DNA of 64,000 bases. Source: Mansonella perstans. Its lineage: Eukaryota > Nematoda > Chromadorea > Rhabditida > Onchocercidae. Under the pieces are notes generated by a model that ran no database searches, had not been told where the DNA came from, and saw nothing but the letters and a program-made list of their open reading frames with translations. Positions 59,301-64,000 of this stretch are shown here, piece after piece; the stretch's first letter is position 1, and every line of letters starts with the position of its first letter. Location of the stretch: positions 372,001 through 436,000 of the forward strand of contig JBAMDO010000567.1 in the NCBI GenBank assembly GCA_037074765.1, written 5' to 3'. The position numbers and the translations under genes were made by a program.

Positions 59301-60243
59301 ATTGATCAGATGAGACACTATATTTACAGTCTCACTTTCGAGGATTGTTTTCAACATAAATATAGTTGAACTCTGCATATGTTAACATTTATATAAGTGC
59401 AAAATGATGGAAGATCTAACAGTGCAATTTTCCATCTTATTTAAAGATTTGAAAAATTTTCTTATACTAAAAATTTACAGTGGAATTATAAGAAATAATA
59501 TTCGTAATTCACAATTTTTCTCACGCATTTTTATGTTCATATACTTAGGCATGATCATATTCTATATTGAAGTAAATGTAGTGGAAAGAAGAAATCCATT
59601 TTTCAAATTCGAATAAGATCTCGTTTTTAAATGTAAGCTGATTACTAGCTTTTGTAATTTATCAGAATTTATAATACTAGTGCAGATCAGTGCAACAACC
59701 CTGTATAACAAATATTTTGTGCTCGTTGCAACTTTTATTTATCGTACTATGTTTTGTTGATGTTGTTACTGATTAAACATCATACCACTTTTTTTTTCGT
59801 TTTCTGCTTTTTGGAATTTGTTCACAGTTAATATTTTAGTCATAGGCTTCAATCATTATCGTATGAGCATGGTCATACACTACGAAGAGATGAGATATTT
59901 ACAAAAATAGTGAGGATCGCTTCACATATTATTAATGATAACAAGAAAACTTTATATGCTAATCGCTATAATTGAAAAAATTTTGATTCGACAAAAAGAA
60001 AATAATAGCGGAATGAATCTCGGCAATTTGTGGCTATGTTATAGTACATTGAGGATTCCTTGATCGAATCAAGATGATCCAACGGCCTTTAGGATGTACC
60101 ATCAAACATTTGAAATACTATCAAAAATCACATTTTGTACTTTGAAAAGTGCAGAAGGATGTAGTAAGTCACTGTTATTTGATGTTTCGAGAACTGAATA
60201 TCAAATATTACAGGAAATAATACATGATGAATATTAGTCAAAA
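59301..60243. other. Convergent 3' regions of GMP synthase and MED8
   Basis: The two genes end towards each other across 0.9 kb of AT-rich DNA. No further exon is seen. Both 3' UTRs should lie here. Confidence 0.55.
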
Positions 60244-61981
60244 TCATCGCCTTTGTTGTGGGGATGCTGTGGTTCCCGACGGTCGAATAGCTCCGTGTGA
60301 TCCACTGACAGAGTTTCCTGTGATACCACGTTCGGTTGGTGCTAGAGTTTTTGATGGACGTAACCCTTCTCCATTCACAATAGCTCTCACCAACTTCTGA
60401 GTATCTTGGCTACTGTAAGTCGGTACATCATGTTGTATTTCTGCTTGACTACGAGCATTCTCAACCATAGATGCCAGTAATGTCTCAATATGTTTGTTCA
60501 TTGCCAATATTTGCTTATTTACCTAAAAAGGATTTTCGTTTATCAATCTAAACAAGAGGTTGTTTCAACTCTAAAATTTCGGCTATTACTAAATCTGACA
60601 ATTCAGTCGTAAGCGATCTCATTTTAATTCTAAAAGTTCTAAAAGAACTATCTCATTTTAATAATTTCAAGATTATTCTCAAGAATCTTTTTGAGTTATT
60701 TCAGCTTACTGGTCCACGTAACATGGCTTCGGAAAGATGTAATTCCTGGCCGCTTCCTTGCAATTAAATGGTCCCAAATTTACAGAATCACGTATTACAT
60801 AGTTTATTTGTCAAGCTTTTCATTACATTTAACAAAACACATCTTTTGTAAAATTTTATTTGTTACTTTGAATGCGATAAGCAACAACTAAATTTGGTAA
60901 AGATAACCTGATCAAATGTTCGCGTGTTTTTCTCGTTATCAATGTGAGATTCGTCGGCTTCCACTTCTGGAGTCAATTTTGTACGTAAATAATCTGGACA
61001 AACATCATGATTCCAGCAGTGAATACGATTTGAAGTGGCTTGCTATAAATATCAGTTTAGAAGGGAAGTCTTGAAAGATAATCCTTCCAAAGAGAAATTC
61101 ATAAGGCAGGTATACTTTAAAAGATCAATCAGTTTTTTTCTTCGCAGAAAAAAGTTTTCGAAAATTAACCGACAAAAGTTTCCTTCTTAAAATTTAGATC
61201 CAGTCGCGCGTATCCATCTCAGTAAAAAGTACATAAAAAGCTAACTTTTGAGAAGTTCGAGCACTAAAATGTGAAACCTTTAGTTTTTATAAAAGTCAAT
61301 TTTGACTGCACAACTAACGGAAATGAATTTACCTGGAGATTAGCATCTATATCATTGGAAATGCAATGAGGTACAAGCACGTGAGTTCTCAAAAAAAACC
61401 CGAAATCTTCGAAACCAGACGGTAGTGCCGACTTTTTCAATATAAATTGTAACTGGGTCATTGCACTGGCAAGCGATGAAAACTTGTCCAACATATCAGG
61501 CCTTAGAAGTAAAACATACAAATTTTGAAAAAGAATATCAGCTGCAGCCATTTTGATAAAATAATTTTAAAAGCAGTGTTCCATTTTCCTACAGGAACTC
61601 TTTACTACATTCCTTAAAAAGCCTAATTCTTATAATGTGATCAGATACCATGCTTTAAGGAGCATCACTAAGTTTAAAAACATAAGCATATCTAGCCTAT
61701 AGATCATTATCTTAATGGATCAGCCTTAAGAACAACATCTATTAAGAAATAGCACTTCATAGAATGGATACTGGACAGAAAACTTTGTGACTTAACCTAA
61801 TATCAATCTGATAAAAATAAGCCACAAACCATTCTACTTCCTCTTGCATATCAAGCATAAATAGAAGTTGCTCTATATTTGTTTTTACATCGAGTGCCTT
61901 ATTTTCGATGTGAGAAATGGCACCAGCAAGACGTTCTGGCTCATGTTGATGACCGAATAATCCACCTGGTTGTGCACTCAT
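60244..61981 (-). CDS. mdt-8: Mediator complex subunit 8
   Basis: Four exons in transcript order, 61981-61830, 61501-61333, 61042-60908 and 60522-60244, close in phase to 244 residues; vertebrate MED8 has about 268. The N-terminal helical region ([10 protein letters not shown]..., then [18 protein letters not shown]) aligns with the MED8 head-module helices (human WPSVLDSFALLSGQL). The clearest signature is [15 protein letters not shown] at about 121-135, matching human VVPDHLRTKPDPEVE. The C-terminus has GEGLRPSK and a basic, low-complexity end. MED8 sits in the Mediator head, contacting MED18/MED20, and supports RNA polymerase II initiation. The start is the first ATG after a TTCTAG acceptor four bases upstream. 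A gene of unknown function ends about 600 bases upstream on the same strand. Confidence 0.87.
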
Positions 61982-62585
61982 CAATCTAGAATCAGCCGAT
62001 TGCTCATTAGTTTTTTAAACAAACAATAAAGGTTTCATCAGAACTTCATAATATTAACAAGAATAAACACCCAACAAATGACACAAATTCGCTAAGCCAA
62101 ACAGATAGAAGTTTGCAAAACAGGTCACGGTAAAATTATACTTGCTAGATAGGTCTGGGAATATTCCCGTATTTCAATCTGATTTAAATTCCACTTCTCT
62201 TTATTTATTTTCAAAAGAAAAATAAAAACAGTGATACAGTTTTACGAACAAAGTAAAGATCGAAAACAGTGTTTCTTCTAATTTTTTTTGCGTCCTCAAT
62301 AATTCGGAGTTTTTTTCAAAAACAAGAAAGTTACAAAAGTTAATGTACGACTCAATTTGCACCTACACTTCGGCTCTTTTCCTGCTTATTACTCCTCCTG
62401 CATGTACATGAAACATCACCTCCGAAAGATATCATCGAAAGATAATTTTTATCAAGAAGCTTATTTCAGATCAGTTAATCTCAACTAATTATCATCATAT
62501 CTCTTGAAGTCTACACTGATCAGTTTATCAATGATTGATATATATGTAATAGGAAGATGAAGATTCATAATATATCTATATATCA
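61982..62585. other. Spacer between the right-edge gene and MED8 (same strand)
   Basis: About 600 bases lie between the stop of the right-edge gene and the MED8 start. No exon is seen. A TGATTCTAG acceptor four bases before the MED8 ATG is a candidate trans-splice site. Confidence 0.5.
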
Positions 62586-64000
62586 TCATCGTTCTTTTCT
62601 GAGTGCAGCATTGATGATCTTTTCACGCATTCGTCTTCGTCTATTTTCTTCCAATCTTATTAATTCATCGTGATCGAAACTCAAGCTTATCAAATTTTCG
62701 TACTGAATTCCCGTAACATTTACTGCTGAAGGTGCTATCTGCAATATCGAAAATATATCACAGGTAAAAAAAAACATTAACCCAGTCCGATCATTTGAAT
62801 AATAATGTTCAGTATTTCCTTTAAATTTAATAAATTTTGAAATTCATTTTTAAAATAAAACAAATTGAGAAATATATTCATTTCTAAAACTGCTGTTTTC
62901 TGTAACAACATATACGTTTGAAAAAAAGATAATTACTACTTGGCAGAATAACATGCAAAGCTTCTACGCCAAAGTGAAACTTACATAATGTTGTAAGAAG
63001 ATTTCAAAGCAACCTTCTTACTGAGATCAAAATTAATTCCGCTCATTTCGAAGAAGATTCTCAAAACGAACCTGTTTCATTATAGCACTATCAATATCTT
63101 CTTTATTTTCTTGGACAGCTTTCTCAACTTCAGCGAAAACATTCGACGCATACATCTGATCCATCTCATGCGCAACTGCAGCACTTCTTCCTACGTTATT
63201 GCCGCATATAATATTTACCCAGAAGCTTTCATCTAGTGGAACCGGATGACGTTCATCAGGTCGTAAATACTGTCGCTCCATATCACAACATTCCTGTTAG
63301 AATTTGAAAGAAACCAAATGCTACAACAATAGTAACAGCAACAACCCATCAAGATAAGAAAATTATCAAGAACGTTGATATTTTCAGTAAATTTTTAAAA
63401 CTGATTGACCCACAACCTACCCATCATTCATATTTTCATAGTACGTACAGAACAAGATCTATAAAATCCATTCTAATATATACAACATTCCAATTCGTTC
63501 CATGATAATCCAAACCCTCACCATTAACATTAAAATTCCATTTTTGACAACCAAGTTCATTAGCAAATTTCTATAAAAATTCATATCCATAAATTATTGC
63601 CAGAATCTACTAGAAGATTTCGTTCATCTATATATCATACCAAGTAACTGAGTGTAGGAAAGAGATTAAATTATAGATTTAAGAATTTACTTTTTTTTTT
63701 TTTTCAAAATGTTTGTTTTTCACAGCACAACCAAATAAATCGAACATTTTGTCAACATTCGCATACTGTATAATAGCTTCGAAAATGAGCAAAATCAGAA
63801 TGCCAAAGAAATAATTAACATTAAAAGATGAAAAACAAAGGTTATTTGGAAAAATACAAGCAATGAATTACTGCGTAACAACATCACTTCCAAAATGAAA
63901 TGCAATTACAGCAGTAGCAAAATGTTCAAGAAAAATCTTTTCCAATGGATTTTCTTTATTTACATAAACCGAACGAATTAAATGCATCGAAAACCTAGGG
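62586..64000 (-). CDS. Unrecognised gene, 3' end (continues past the window)
   Basis: Exons in transcript order: 64000-63883 (cut by the window edge), 63765-63691, 63570-63522, 63293-63072 and 62738-62586, ending in TGA. The visible product is about 200 residues. Early parts are helical and hydrophobic (KIFLEHFATAVIAFHFGSD; YANVDKMFDLFGCAVKN; LLMNLVVKNGILMLMECCDM), suggesting an armadillo/HEAT-like fold. The next exon has RPDERHPVPLDESFWVNII and an acidic helix. The C-terminus is basic and helical (RLEENRRRRMREKI...RKER). I do not recognise the family. The second and third exons only join in frame if the A14 run at the end of the second (63691-63704) has a different length (13 or 16 bases), so that junction is provisional. 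The last two exons are well supported by phase and consensus sites. Confidence 0.55.

Overview
The window is nuclear DNA from a nematode, most likely a filarial (clade III) species. The base composition is AT-rich. Genes are split into many small exons joined by consensus GT...AG junctions, and several start codons sit just after a splice acceptor, as expected for spliced-leader trans-splicing. The protein content fits too, including a nematode-specific (WAGO-type) Argonaute. There is no sign of prokaryotic or organellar DNA. I assembled the gene models by reading splice sites and codon phase by eye, and in most models the phases close through every junction.

Layout, left to right. 1-4514: repeat-rich, AT-rich DNA that may hold unseen 5' exons of the first gene. 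4515-10183 (+): 3' part of an EGL-27/RERE-type chromatin corepressor (pre-ELM2/BAH end, ELM2, SANT, GATA finger). 10184-14585: its 3' region plus intergenic DNA with a 59-bp exact copy of one of its exon boundaries. 14586-25165 (+): nucleoporin NUP205 (npp-3 type), 32 exons, about 1700 residues. 25166-28395: intergenic DNA with three unrelated tandem arrays. 28396-34326 (+): a WAGO-clade Argonaute in 17 exons, lacking two slicer residues. 35988-40621 (-): ribosome-biogenesis factor KRI1. 41732-44368 (-): a TMEM59-like single-pass membrane protein. 44369-50655: a 37-bp tandem array and a long stretch without a recognisable gene. 50656-59300 (+): GMP synthase with a long, serine-rich N-terminal extension. 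60244-61981 (-): Mediator subunit MED8. 62586-64000 (-): 3' end of a gene I do not recognise, running off the window.

Most of the genes are conserved housekeeping or regulatory genes: chromatin and transcription (EGL-27-like, MED8), nuclear pore (NUP205), ribosome assembly (KRI1), purine synthesis (GMPS), vesicle traffic/autophagy (TMEM59-like), and small-RNA silencing (Argonaute). They do not form one pathway. The unrecognised gene and MED8 lie head to tail about 600 bp apart. KRI1 lies about 1.1 kb downstream of TMEM59-like on the same strand. Either pair could be tested for operon transcription. I see no clearly new multi-gene system. The points most worth follow-up are the Argonaute's catalytic loss and its unusual 3' end, the exon-boundary duplicate at 12.2 kb, the GMPS N-terminal extension, the unrecognised right-edge gene, and two homopolymers where the reading frame does not close.
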